From positions 1-44,249 of the forward strand of contig SUSX01000005.1 in assembly GCA_015063195.1 (NCBI GenBank): DNA of 44,249 bases. Direction: 5' to 3'. The translations under genes were made by a program, and so were the position numbers. Each line of letters begins with the position of its first letter. Position 1 is the first letter of the stretch. The notes under the pieces were generated by a model that made no database searches, was not told where the DNA came from, and saw nothing but the letters and a program-made list of their open reading frames with translations. Origin of the DNA: Thermoplasmata archaeon. Lineage in GTDB: Archaea > Thermoplasmatota > Thermoplasmata > Methanomassiliicoccales > Methanomethylophilaceae. This document shows positions 33,134 to 41,260 of this stretch, one piece after another.

Positions 33134-33920
33134 CGATTTCATCACCGAAAAGGGAGAATATGACGGTCCTTTCGAGTTAATTCAGTGTAAGAAGGCACTC
33201 TATCCCTCCAATCTTCCGGAGATGGATTATGCACTGAATCCGTACAAAGGATGTTCCCACGGATGCATTTACTGTTATGCACCTGAAGTCACCAGACAGC
33301 CCTGGAAGGGGTGGAGGGTACCGAAGGTTAAGACAAACATCGCCGAACGCCTATACAGTGAACTCAAAGGTCTCCACGGTGTAATCGGTATCGGAACGGT
33401 TACAGATCCGTACCAATATGCTGAAAGGAGATTTATGGTCACCCGTCACTGTTTGGAAGTAATATCGAGAACTGAAATGGGTATCCATGTGCACACAAAA
33501 TCCGATCTTATTCTCAGAGATACGGACCTTATTTCCAAAATCGACCACAAGATAGGGATCACTATTACGGGAACACAGGACAATCATTCAAAGATTACCG
33601 AACCCGGTGCACCCCTCCCGTCAGTAAGGCTGAATACGCTGAAAACACTGGTTTCGGAAGGCATCAACTGTTATTCATTGATCGGACCCGTTCTTTCAAC
33701 AGTCGAAGGCCGTGAGCAGGAACTTATCGATTCAGTCATCGATACGGGAGTAAAGGCTGCACAGATAGACCGCCTGAACATCAGACCTGAACTCGGTAAC
33801 AGGATCGAAAGGATGGGAATAACCGGTAGCGAAAACTCTGTCAGAAAGATAATCGACGGACTGTCGGATGCGGGGATTAAGGTCACTTTGGTCTTCGAAG
33901 ACGGCCGATTTCTGAGATAA
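33123..33920 (+). CDS. SPL-like radical SAM protein (DNA repair photolyase family)
   Basis: A 265-residue protein from ATG 33123; a TTG at 33114 is less likely. The radical SAM site CSHGCIYCYAPEV (CxxxCxxC) is preceded by YALNPYKG, as in the SplB-like group, and followed by GIGTVTDPYQYAERRF. Whether it repairs spore-photoproduct-like lesions is not established for archaeal members. Direct coupling to nreA (11-base overlap) supports a DNA-repair role. Confidence 0.88.
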   Translation: MSLDDFITEKGEYDGPFELIQCKKALYPSNLPEMDYALNPYKGCSHGCIYCYAPEVTRQPWKGWRVPKVKTNIAERLYSELKGLHGVIGIGTVTDPYQYAERRFMVTRHCLEVISRTEMGIHVHTKSDLILRDTDLISKIDHKIGITITGTQDNHSKITEPGAPLPSVRLNTLKTLVSEGINCYSLIGPVLSTVEGREQELIDSVIDTGVKAAQIDRLNIRPELGNRIERMGITGSENSVRKIIDGLSDAGIKVTLVFEDGRFLR

Positions 33921-33983
33921 TCAGTCAATGTCCTGCCCTTACCTATAATATTAAGAGGGCAAAGACAACCCATACAGGGTGTA

Positions 33984-34039
33984 TTTATAGACAAGTTAAT
34001 ATAGAAGAACAAAATTACATGAACCAATAGAATAAGGAG
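33984..34039 (+). promoter_or_regulatory. Thermosome promoter and ribosome-binding site
   Basis: A TATA-like TTAATATAG at 33996-34004 would start transcription near 34026. AAGGAG at 34034-34039 is 8 bases before the ATG, one of the best ribosome-binding sites in the window. Confidence 0.5.
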
Positions 34040-34047
34040 TACATATC

Positions 34048-35691
34048 ATGTATGGTTCCGGAAACAATCAGCCCATAATCGTTCTCAAAGAGGGAACGGA
34101 AAGGAGCAAAGACAAGGAAGCTCAGTTCAACAACATCGCAGCAGCAAAGGCAGTTGCAGATGCAGTCAGGTCAACACTCGGTCCTAAGGGAATGGACAAG
34201 ATGCTCGTCGACACAATCGGAGATGTCATCATCACCAACGACGGAGTCACAATCCTCAAGGAGATCGACGTTCAGCACCCTGCAGCAAAGATGGTTGTTG
34301 AGGTCGCAAAGACACAGGATTCCGAGTGCGGAGACGGAACAACATCCGCAGTCGTCCTCGCAGGAGAGCTCCTTAAACAGTCCGAATCACTCATTGATGC
34401 AAACGTCCACCCCACAGTTATCACAAACGGATTCAAACTCGCCGCAGCAAAGGCAGTCGAAGTCCTCAACAACATCGCAGTCGATGTTACAACAGATGAA
34501 CTTCTCCAGAAGGTCTCAGTCACAGCAATGACCGGAAAGTCCGTCGGAGGAGAGGGAGAGCTTCTCTCTGAGCTCGTTGTCAAAGCATGCCGTTCAGTCG
34601 AAGAGAACGGACTCGTCGACACAGACAACATCATGCTCGAGAAGAAAGTTGGAGGAGTCATCAGCGACACATACATGGTTGAAGGTCTCGTCATCGACAA
34701 ACAGAGGGTCCACCCCAGGATGCCTAAGAAGATCGAGAACGCAAAGATTGCACTCTTCACAACACAGATGGAGAACAAGAAACCTGAAGTCGATGCACAG
34801 ATCAGCATCACCGACCCCATCTCAATGCAGTCATTCCTTAACCAGGAAGAGGAGCACCTCAGAGAAATGGTCGAGAAGGTCAAGTCCGTAGGAGCAAACG
34901 TTGTCTTCTGCCAGAAGGGAGTCGACGACCTCGTACAGCACTACCTTGCAAAGGCAGGAATCTACTGCTGCAGGCGTCTCAAACAGTCCGACATGGAAGC
35001 AATCGCAAAAGCATGCGGTGCAGCACTCGTCGGAAATATCATGGAAGTCAAGGAATCAGACCTCGGAACCGCAGCAGCAGTCGAGGAGAAGGAAGTCGGA
35101 ACAGACTTCATGACATTCATCACCGGATGCCAGAACCCCAAGGCAGTTTCAATCGTCATCCGCGGTGGAACAGAGCACGTTCTCGATGAAGTCGAGAGGG
35201 CAATGACAGACGCACTCCGTGTCGTCGGAGTTGCAATCGAAGACGGAAAGGTTGTCGCAGGAGCAGGAGCACCCGAGATCGAACTCGAACTCAGGCTTTC
35301 ACAGTACGCATCATCCGTCGGAGGAAGAGAGCAGCTCGCAATCGAGGCATTCTCAAAGGCAATGGAGATCATCCCCTGGACCATCTCAGAGAACGCAGGT
35401 ATCGATTCAATCGACTCAATCATCAAACTCAAGAGCGCACACGAGAAGGAGAAAGACGGAAAGTACTTCGGTCTCTGCCTTGACTGCGGACAGGCAGTCA
35501 ACATGCTCGAGAAAGATGTTGTTGAGCCCCTCAGGGTCAAAGTACAGGCAATCAACTCTGCAGCAGAAGTTGCCAACATGATCCTCAGGATCGATGATGT
35601 CATCGCATCACGCAGGGCACCCCCCATGAACCCCATGGCAGACCCCACACTCGGCGGTCCCGGAATGTCCGGAATCGGCGGAATGATGTAA
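34048..35691 (+). CDS. Thermosome subunit (group II chaperonin)
   Basis: A 547-residue chaperonin. Blocks are [49 protein letters not shown] (ATPase GDGTT), [20 protein letters not shown] and [18 protein letters not shown], with the GGM-type tail [12 protein letters not shown]. It folds proteins in a double-ring cage. Codon use is strongly biased and uniform, as expected for a highly expressed gene. A strong hairpin follows the stop. No other thermosome subunit lies in the window. Confidence 0.97.
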   Translation: MYGSGNNQPIIVLKEGTERSKDKEAQFNNIAAAKAVADAVRSTLGPKGMDKMLVDTIGDVIITNDGVTILKEIDVQHPAAKMVVEVAKTQDSECGDGTTSAVVLAGELLKQSESLIDANVHPTVITNGFKLAAAKAVEVLNNIAVDVTTDELLQKVSVTAMTGKSVGGEGELLSELVVKACRSVEENGLVDTDNIMLEKKVGGVISDTYMVEGLVIDKQRVHPRMPKKIENAKIALFTTQMENKKPEVDAQISITDPISMQSFLNQEEEHLREMVEKVKSVGANVVFCQKGVDDLVQHYLAKAGIYCCRRLKQSDMEAIAKACGAALVGNIMEVKESDLGTAAAVEEKEVGTDFMTFITGCQNPKAVSIVIRGGTEHVLDEVERAMTDALRVVGVAIEDGKVVAGAGAPEIELELRLSQYASSVGGREQLAIEAFSKAMEIIPWTISENAGIDSIDSIIKLKSAHEKEKDGKYFGLCLDCGQAVNMLEKDVVEPLRVKVQAINSAAEVANMILRIDDVIASRRAPPMNPMADPTLGGPGMSGIGGMM

Positions 35692-35713
35692 GCTCAAAAC
35701 CAATTAATTTCAC

Positions 35714-35733
35714 AGGAGGGGATTTTCCCTCCT
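35714..35733 (+). terminator. Hairpin after the thermosome gene
   Basis: AGGAGGG-GATTTT-CCCTCCT, 7-bp perfect stem, 22 bases after the stop. The downstream tract is C/T-rich rather than pure T. Confidence 0.6.
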
Positions 35734-35810
35734 TCAACCCCACCCTTCTGTCAACCACAAGTTTTGTAGACTTGTCGTTTTAATATATTCAACAAAACAA
35801 TCAGTAGCAC

Positions 35811-36326
35811 ATGATTGATGTTACCATAGAAATGGTTCAAAAAAGAGGTGCTCAGATTCCTCTTGCGATCATGAGATTCGCCATGGCATTCATGCTGTTA
35901 TGGGCATTCCTCGATAAAATGTTTGGATTGGGATTTGCCACTCCGGCCGGAATGGGAATGATAGATGGTGGATCCCCAACCAAGATGTTTCTTCTGAATG
36001 TCAGCGGACCATTCGCAGATATGTTCCATATGATGGCAGATTTCTCTCAGATCACTGATGTTTTGTTGATGGCAGGATTCCTTCTTGTTGGAATGGCTAT
36101 CCTCCTTGGAATCGGAACGAAGATCGCAACGGTTGCAGGTTCATTGATGATGCTGATGCTGTACCTTTCGGTATTGCCTATTACATCCAACCCGTTCTTT
36201 GATTATCACCTGTACTACATCATCTCTCTGTTCGCCATATACATGGGCGGAGGATACGATATCCTCAGTCTTAAGGAGAGATGGATGGGATTAGAGATAG
36301 TAAGAAGATTTCCCATACTTCTTTAA
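35811..36326 (+). CDS. DoxX/DoxD-like membrane protein
   Basis: A 171-residue protein with about four hydrophobic segments. The first, LAIMRFAMAFMLLWAFLDKMFGLG, and the later LLMAGFLLVGMAILLGIGTKIATVAGSLMMLMLYL are typical of the DoxX family. DoxD is part of a thiosulfate:quinone oxidoreductase in Acidianus; most DoxX-like proteins have no known function, and that is the case here. A TATA-like TTTTAATATATTC lies about 25 bp before the start, so the mRNA is nearly leaderless. Confidence 0.75.
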   Translation: MIDVTIEMVQKRGAQIPLAIMRFAMAFMLLWAFLDKMFGLGFATPAGMGMIDGGSPTKMFLLNVSGPFADMFHMMADFSQITDVLLMAGFLLVGMAILLGIGTKIATVAGSLMMLMLYLSVLPITSNPFFDYHLYYIISLFAIYMGGGYDILSLKERWMGLEIVRRFPILL

Positions 36327-36330
36327 AACT

Positions 36331-36356
36331 ATTGAAACGGATTTATCCGTTTCAAT
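36331..36356. terminator. Bidirectional terminator between DoxX-like and DUF89 genes
   Basis: Twelve-base perfect stem (36331-36342 with 36345-36356, loop TT), starting 4 bases after the plus-strand stop and covering the stop codon of the convergent DUF89 gene. Confidence 0.7.
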
Positions 36357-37218
36357 CAACCATTTTTACTACATTTATATCTGCAGGAACACCCAAAGAT
36401 TTTGCAACAGGTTCACATTTAGTCCTAAGAATGTAAACTATGGGCACATTCACCTTTTGATCGGAAAGCGATTCATAGTTAGCCATTCCTTTTGATATTA
36501 TTAAGTCAACCTCAGATAGTTCCGATAGAAGATCTTCACCTGCTTTGGAAAGATCTACGCCGATTGCAAATGTCCCTGTTGTTATAAGTTTGTCAAGTAT
36601 TTTATCCAAACCGATGCGCTTAGCATCTTCCAGGGTGACATCATTAAGTATTGCCTCACCTCTGACAACACCTGTGACTTTCACTCCCATCTTCTGTATT
36701 TCTTTAATCAGAAGTTTATCAAACTGAGATTCACCACAGTTATCAAAGAAGTATGCAACTTTTTTAGCATTTTTAAGATGATTTCTCAGGATTTCAGTGT
36801 CATCTGCACCGATGCCCTGATCCAAAAGGTCTTTGAATCTGTAACGGAACTGTTCAGGATTGTCAATTGCCAAAGAAACACCGAAATCCATTATGTTTCC
36901 TATGACTGCAACACGCAATGCAGCTGCAAAAGAATCATCGGAAGTATCGACATAGTTTGTTACATAATCGAGAAATTCTGCAGCAACATTGTCTGCATCT
37001 ATCTTCATTTGTTTGTAAGGATCTGCACCCATTATATTGTAAGCAGCTCTATGTACCTCAGTTGCAACCGAGGCAGAACTTCTGGAGGTGTCATATTCTT
37101 TAGAAAATGTATCAACTGCAGCTTTTATACAGTCAGATTCACACCCGGAATCCAAAAGTCTTGCTTGAAACAGAATCCTTTTCATCAGACACGGAACACA
37201 ATCGGGTGTAATCTTCAT
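36352..37218 (-). CDS. DUF89-family damage-control phosphatase
   Basis: A 288-residue protein. The N-terminal CVPCLMKR (CxxC) and the central NCGESQFDKLLIKEIQKMG, with GEAILNDVTLEDAKRIG following, are the DUF89 pattern; the Asp/Asn cluster near YFFDNCGE forms the metal site in characterised members. These enzymes dephosphorylate harmful sugar- or cofactor-phosphate by-products with a metal ion. The substrate here is unknown. Upstream lies the AT-rich border of the accessory island. Confidence 0.85.
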   Translation of the reverse strand: MKITPDCVPCLMKRILFQARLLDSGCESDCIKAAVDTFSKEYDTSRSSASVATEVHRAAYNIMGADPYKQMKIDADNVAAEFLDYVTNYVDTSDDSFAAALRVAVIGNIMDFGVSLAIDNPEQFRYRFKDLLDQGIGADDTEILRNHLKNAKKVAYFFDNCGESQFDKLLIKEIQKMGVKVTGVVRGEAILNDVTLEDAKRIGLDKILDKLITTGTFAIGVDLSKAGEDLLSELSEVDLIISKGMANYESLSDQKVNVPIVYILRTKCEPVAKSLGVPADINVVKMVD

Positions 37219-37311
37219 GAATCTTAATAGTTAAACGAAAATTAATTCTTTCGTTTTGATTAAGTACATAATTTTCTTTAGATCTATTAATAATCTAATC
37301 ATAATGAACTA

Positions 37312-37330
37312 ATTAAGCTAATAACTTAAT
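37312..37330. repeat. Island palindrome ATTAAG-N7-CTTAAT, copy 1
   Basis: Six-base arms around CTAATAA. It is embedded in 23 bases identical to copy 2, exactly 80 bp away. It sits 94 bp upstream of the DUF89 start and about 340 bp upstream of the first recombinase. Confidence 0.6.
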
Positions 37331-37391
37331 CTACAATAATATTTATCTACATCTAAAAATAGAAAATAGCAATTTATTTTCATCATAACTA

Positions 37392-37410
37392 ATTAAGCTA
37401 ATAACTTAAA
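37392..37410. repeat. Island palindrome, copy 2
   Basis: ATTAAG-CTAATAA-CTTAAA, one mismatch in the right arm. The identical flanks (37387-37409 against 37307-37329) show duplication rather than chance AT-richness. Confidence 0.6.
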
Positions 37411-37470
37411 TAGAATTATAATTATAACAAAATACAATCTTAGAATTTTATTATGATTTTAAATAAAATA

Positions 37471-37632
37471 TGTCTGACAATTATCTGACATTCAATAAAA
37501 TAACGTAAAAAACATTATATGCATTAATAATGAAATAAAGTTTAGACATTAACTAATACAAAATTTAGGTTAATTAGATAAATGTATAGTGTAAATAAGT
37601 ACGGGCAGACATACGTCAGACAATTTTATATA
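37471..37632 (+). promoter_or_regulatory. Recombinase promoter with paired repeats
   Basis: TTTATATA at 37625-37632 is a TATA box; transcription would start near 37654, giving a 20-nt leader with GGGGAG before the ATG at 37675. CAGACA occurs at 37606 and 37617 directly upstream, spaced 11 bp, and TCTGACA occurs at 37473 and 37484, also spaced 11 bp. The rest of the AT-rich gap 37219-37674 shows no gene. Confidence 0.5.
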
Positions 37633-37674
37633 CAATCAATAGGATATCAAATTGGGATGGAAGGGGAGCAACCT

Positions 37675-38454
37675 ATGAGGGCCGCACTCTATGTCAGAGT
37701 GTCTACAGATGAACAGGCCACCGAGGGTTATTCTCTGGATGCACAAATTTCCAAGCTGAAGAATTACTGTAGATTCGAAGGTTGGGAAGTAGCTGCTGTA
37801 TACTGCGAGGAAGGGGAATCCGGGCGCAGTATAAAACGTCCCCAATACCAAAAAATGATGTCGGAATCCGACACCTGGGATGTGATTCTGGTCTATAAGA
37901 TGGACAGGATTCACAGAAACAGCGTGAACTTCGCGAACATGATGGAAGATCTGAACCGCATGGGGAAAGATTTCTGTTCCGTACAGGAGAAATTCGACAC
38001 AAGCACTGCAATGGGGAGATTCGTCCGTGACATCACCGAACGTATCGCCCAATTGGAAAGTGAACAAATTGGTGAGAGGGTGAAGCAGGGTATGGAAAGA
38101 AAAGCTAAATTCGGAACAGGTTTCCTCGGATCAGGACACCCATACGGTTACAGTTACAAACGTGGTAAACTGAACATTGAGAAAGATGAAATGTACACTG
38201 TCAGGGCAATCTACAACATGTATGTAGGCGGCCACAGCATGGAAAATATCGCCGAATACCTCAATAACGGCAATATCCCATCAAAGACAGGCGGAAAATG
38301 GTACAAATCAACCATTTACGGTATTCTTCACAACCCCCTGTACGCAGGATTCGTAAAGTGGGACGGAATCATCAAACCCGGAGAGCACAGTGCAATTATC
38401 GAACTCGAAACATACGAAAAGATTAACGGCAGGCTCTCAATTTCAGAATTCTGA
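37675..38454 (+). CDS. Short serine recombinase 1
   Basis: A 259-residue protein from ATG 37675. The resolvase domain starts at once: RAALYVRVSTDEQATEGYSLDAQ with the catalytic serine in RVST, then VYKMDRIHRNS and ITERIAQLESEQIGERVKQGM. A recombinase domain follows (GHPYGYSYKRG to YAGFVKWDG), and the protein ends there, lacking the zinc ribbon and coiled coil of large serine integrases (450-550 residues). Upstream ATGs at 37582 and 37657 are in frame, but the TATA box lies between them and GGGGAG precedes 37675. Its TGA overlaps the ATG of recombinase 2. The two proteins are clearly paralogous. Confidence 0.88.
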   Translation: MRAALYVRVSTDEQATEGYSLDAQISKLKNYCRFEGWEVAAVYCEEGESGRSIKRPQYQKMMSESDTWDVILVYKMDRIHRNSVNFANMMEDLNRMGKDFCSVQEKFDTSTAMGRFVRDITERIAQLESEQIGERVKQGMERKAKFGTGFLGSGHPYGYSYKRGKLNIEKDEMYTVRAIYNMYVGGHSMENIAEYLNNGNIPSKTGGKWYKSTIYGILHNPLYAGFVKWDGIIKPGEHSAIIELETYEKINGRLSISEF

Positions 38455-39296
38455 TGGAAGAAGAGAAGAAACGCGCCGCACTTTACGCAAGAGTTTCTAC
38501 CGATGAGCAGGCACAAGAGGGATATTCCCTCGATGCTCAATTGGATGTAATGCGCGCTTACTGCGATATACATGAATTGGAAATCGCAGGAGAATACGTT
38601 GATGACGGATATTCAGGTACAAATATCCGCAGAAACGCTTACAATTTTATGTTTAGTCCCGATGAAAGAAAAAAATGGGACGTTTTAATTGTCATGAAGA
38701 TGGACAGGATCCATAGGAACAGCCGTAACTTCATGGATATGATGCAGGATCTTAACCGTCACAAGCAGCAATTCATCTCCACATATGACAGAATCGATAC
38801 AAGCACAGCTGTAGGAAGATTCGCAATGGATATGATCCAACGTATCGCTCAGCTGGAAAGTGAACAGATCGGTGAAAGAACTTACATGGGAATGAGAGAA
38901 AAGGCAGAATCCTTTGCAGGAATTCTTGGATTCAATGCACCATTCGGATATTCATTTGAGGACGGAAATCTTGTAATAGTTGAAGATGAAGCTGAAATTG
39001 TTAGGGAGATATACAACAGGTATCAAAACGGCAGCACTATGGATGAAATAGCATTCTATCTGAATACCAATCATCTACTTACAAAGAATAATAATCCCTG
39101 GAATAAATACAATTTACGTACAGTCCTACATAATCCTACATATGCAGGATATCTCCATTGGGAAGAAATAGTTTGGAAGGCAGATCATGAACCTATAATA
39201 GATCCGGAATTCTTTAACGAGATTCAGTTGTTGATCGCTTCTAAAATCAGAAATCCTGCACACAGAAAATGCATCAGACTTGAAACTGATACATAA
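38454..39296 (+). CDS. Short serine recombinase 2
   Basis: A 280-residue protein starting in the TGATG overlap with recombinase 1. It has the same layout: RAALYARVSTDEQAQEGYSLDAQ, VMKMDRIHRNS, IQRIAQLESEQIGER, then a recombinase domain (NAPFGYSFEDG to YAGYLHWEEIV) and an early end with no zinc ribbon. The catalytic serine and arginines are present in both copies. Strict coupling suggests equal amounts of two subunits, hence possibly a heteromeric recombinase. The target sites are unknown; palindromes in the flanking AT-rich DNA are candidates. It is more AT-rich than copy 1. Confidence 0.88.
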   Translation: MEEEKKRAALYARVSTDEQAQEGYSLDAQLDVMRAYCDIHELEIAGEYVDDGYSGTNIRRNAYNFMFSPDERKKWDVLIVMKMDRIHRNSRNFMDMMQDLNRHKQQFISTYDRIDTSTAVGRFAMDMIQRIAQLESEQIGERTYMGMREKAESFAGILGFNAPFGYSFEDGNLVIVEDEAEIVREIYNRYQNGSTMDEIAFYLNTNHLLTKNNNPWNKYNLRTVLHNPTYAGYLHWEEIVWKADHEPIIDPEFFNEIQLLIASKIRNPAHRKCIRLETDT

Positions 39297-39324
39297 GTAT
39301 AATTATGATTCATTCGATGACGGA

Positions 39325-39426
39325 ATGATGTCAAAAAGCACAAGAGAGAGCCTCATTAAATTCGGGGCAATTTTTGTCGTAGTACTCTTCATCGGAACTG
39401 CAATGATTGCTATGGTTTCCGCTTGA
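39325..39426 (+). CDS. 33-residue single-span membrane microprotein
   Basis: Short ORF beginning MMSKSTRESLIKFG and continuing AIFVVVLFIGTAMIAMVSA to TGA. A charged N-terminal segment of about 12 residues is followed by one clear membrane helix. It begins 28 bases after recombinase 2, and its base composition is much less AT-rich than the desert that follows, which supports coding. A second start at 39328 is possible. I know no function; it may be expressed with the recombinases. Confidence 0.55.
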   Translation: MMSKSTRESLIKFGAIFVVVLFIGTAMIAMVSA

Positions 39427-40265
39427 ATTTGCAATTTTGATTAATTCAACATATTAACAATGTTAATTAACATTTTTTATTATATTAGTTCAAATTATAT
39501 GATTTTTAAGAAAACATGATTATTGGAGATTTTTTAACAGAAAGTAAATTAACAGTGTTAATCACCATGAAAGAATCAAAACAATTTGTAATTAAAAAAA
39601 TGTATGGAAAATGATCTAAAATATCCAATGTATGAGTAATACTGAATAAATTATTATAGTTAAGTTATCACATTAAATAATTCAAAATTATTATTTTACA
39701 CCAAGTTTTTAACAAAAAGTATTGATTTTGCTCTAAATATTGGCAAAAATTTTCATTTTGATTCTAAATGAAAAAAGTGAATGAAAAGTGTAGGGTAAAT
39801 AATTAAATTTTCAATTTTTTAGTTGATATTCGGGAGTCCGTCTCGAACGGTTTTGGGGCATTTTTGAGCATATTTAGATAGATTTTAACAAAAATTGATA
39901 TTAATTGATTGTTTCAGAATTTTTGAATATAATTAAGTAATTAGCTTAATTAATTCTTAAATATACTAATTGCTAATATAATTTCAAATATTGATAGAAA
40001 TAACATTGTTAATTACTCTACATTCTAAATTTGTATAAATATTATCTGAAATTATCAATAATGTTAATATTTTAGATTAATAAATTAAGTTAAGTTATCA
40101 GATTAATTAATAACAATATATTCAATTTCGTAATTAGATACTTATTATAGGGAATTGACATTGTTAAATTCATCATAATGAAGACTAGAAATATAGCGTA
40201 TTAACATCGTTAACATATAAAATGAATAAACCGTTCAAAATTCAAAAAAATGAAAAAAAACAAGC
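39427..40265. other. AT-rich gene desert with repeated palindromes
   Basis: About 840 bp with no supportable gene; only ORFs of a few codons occur. It holds TTAAC-N3-GTTAA at 39454-39466, 39549-39561 and 40201-40213, one-mismatch copies at 40000-40012 and 40155-40167, and one ATTAAG-N7-CTTAAT (39932-39950). Two further half sites TTAAGTTAT lie near 39660 and 40093. A lone GC-richer patch at 39828-39862 contains CCGT-CTCGA-ACGG. It could be a regulatory array, a recombination region or the remains of an element. Confidence 0.6.
39932..39950. repeat. Island palindrome, copy in the desert
   Basis: ATTAAG-TAATTAG-CTTAAT with perfect arms. The reverse complement reads ATTAAG-CTAATTA-CTTAAT, nearly the same centre as the other copies. 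Confidence 0.55.
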
Positions 40266-40808
40266 TCACTGGAGCTTGAAAGGATCTTCTTTAATTTCTT
40301 CGATGGATTTCAAAGAATCTACATATGCAGTGTGCTGATCGTTGGAAGCTTTCCTGCATTCAAGGTACTTTTTGTGAGCAGCATCTGAAAGCTGCCTTGC
40401 AACATTTGATTCTTCGAAATATGACTGCATTTGCTGGTGTGCAATACGTCCTTTTTCTGAAATCTGTGCCATTTCCTCATGGATTTTGTTACCCTGCTCT
40501 CTGGCAGCCTGATAACCCTCCTTATCGTCGGTTTCTTTCAAAGCTGCAGCTTTTGCATGCCATTCATCCCTGAGTGCTTTGAGCTCTTTCACCTTGGCAT
40601 TGCACTCGTCCCTCTCGATCTTTGCTTCTTTTCCTTTCTTAGAAGCCTCAATGGACATCTCACGATAATCGTCACGCCTTACAATCCACATTTTGGCCTG
40701 GGATGAAAGGTCGTTCCTCTGACGTTTGTGATCGATTGCGCTTGCGTACCTGTCTTTACATATCAAATCAAGTACAGATACGGTCTGAGAAACGGTGTTC
40801 TCGCTCAT
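40266..40808 (-). CDS. Coiled-coil protein of unknown function
   Basis: A 180-residue protein from ATG 40808, which has GGGAG five bases upstream; a GTG at 40814 is in frame. Nearly the whole length is charged heptad-like helix (for example ERDECNAKVKELKALRDEWHAKAAALKE), rich in K, E, A and Q, with no membrane segment or catalytic motif. It resembles archaeal coiled-coil proteins loosely described as phosphoserine-phosphatase-like (COG1340), but without any phosphatase motif. It lies about 100 bases downstream of the protease/GIY-YIG-like pair and could be in the same transcript. Confidence 0.75.
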   Translation of the reverse strand: MSENTVSQTVSVLDLICKDRYASAIDHKRQRNDLSSQAKMWIVRRDDYREMSIEASKKGKEAKIERDECNAKVKELKALRDEWHAKAAALKETDDKEGYQAAREQGNKIHEEMAQISEKGRIAHQQMQSYFEESNVARQLSDAAHKKYLECRKASNDQHTAYVDSLKSIEEIKEDPFKLQ

Positions 40809-40909
40809 TAACACTCCCTAATACCATGGAATATAATAACTTACCCCAGATGAAACATAATAATTCGGTTGAAAAACGGTTTTTAAGGAGTTTAATTGGT
40901 TTAGGACGA

Positions 40910-41251
40910 TTACCAATCGTCCTCGATGATTTCCTTAGGCTGACAGACCAAAGAAGCACTTCTCTTGGAGACGATACTGTCTGTGATCTTCTTCCTTTTA
41001 TCTTCTGGAATGTCTGTAAGGTAAATGTAGATGTCAACGATTCCGTGGTATGCATTCTCCTTCCAAAGTGAGATTCTGTCGGAACCGAGAATGTGTGATC
41101 TGAGATCTCCAGATTCCTCTACACTGAGAATCTTGACCCCCTCTCCAGCCTCGGTACACATCAATGCAATACCTGCAGAAGCGGGAAGTTCATCCTTTTC
41201 AAGTACATAAGGCCCCTCGAATGAGTAACCGTCAATTGCCATTTTCTTCAT
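40910..41251 (-). CDS. Small protein, possibly GIY-YIG-like
   Basis: A 113-residue protein. GAGGG six bases before ATG 41251 sets the start and overlaps the protease stop, so the two genes are coupled (9-base gap). The order FEGPYVL, GIALMC, ILSVEESGDLRSHILGSDRISLW, then AYHGIVDIYIYLTDIPEDKRKKI, resembles the V.vGeS.dvr.Rl...d...W core of small GIY-YIG-like proteins. The GIY and YIG motifs themselves are weak and catalysis is doubtful. I cannot assign a function. Confidence 0.6.
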   Translation of the reverse strand: MKKMAIDGYSFEGPYVLEKDELPASAGIALMCTEAGEGVKILSVEESGDLRSHILGSDRISLWKENAYHGIVDIYIYLTDIPEDKRKKITDSIVSKRSASLVCQPKEIIEDDW

Positions 41252-41260
41252 GGATATCCC

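Noticed and set aside
34154-35581. Long Ser/Gln-rich ORFs nested in other frames of the thermosome gene
   Set aside because: They arise from the strong codon bias of the real gene; composition is typical of frame shadows.
37582-37674. 31-residue N-terminal extension of recombinase 1
   Set aside because: The TATA box lies within it, and the ATG at 37675 has a strong GGGGAG site directly in front of the conserved domain.
39567-39614. 15-codon ORF after a TTAAC-N3-GTTAA site
   Set aside because: Too short, lysine-rich by AT composition, and without a clear ribosome-binding site; listed only as part of the desert.
39828-39862. tRNA 3'-end fragment or attachment site in the desert
   Set aside because: On the minus strand TTCGAGA resembles a T-loop, but only three of five T-stem pairs form and no acceptor stem or matching tRNA is present in the window.
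39427-40265. Replication origin
   Set aside because: The AT-rich DNA with repeats is suggestive, but there is no Orc1/Cdc6 gene nearby and no recognisable origin recognition box.
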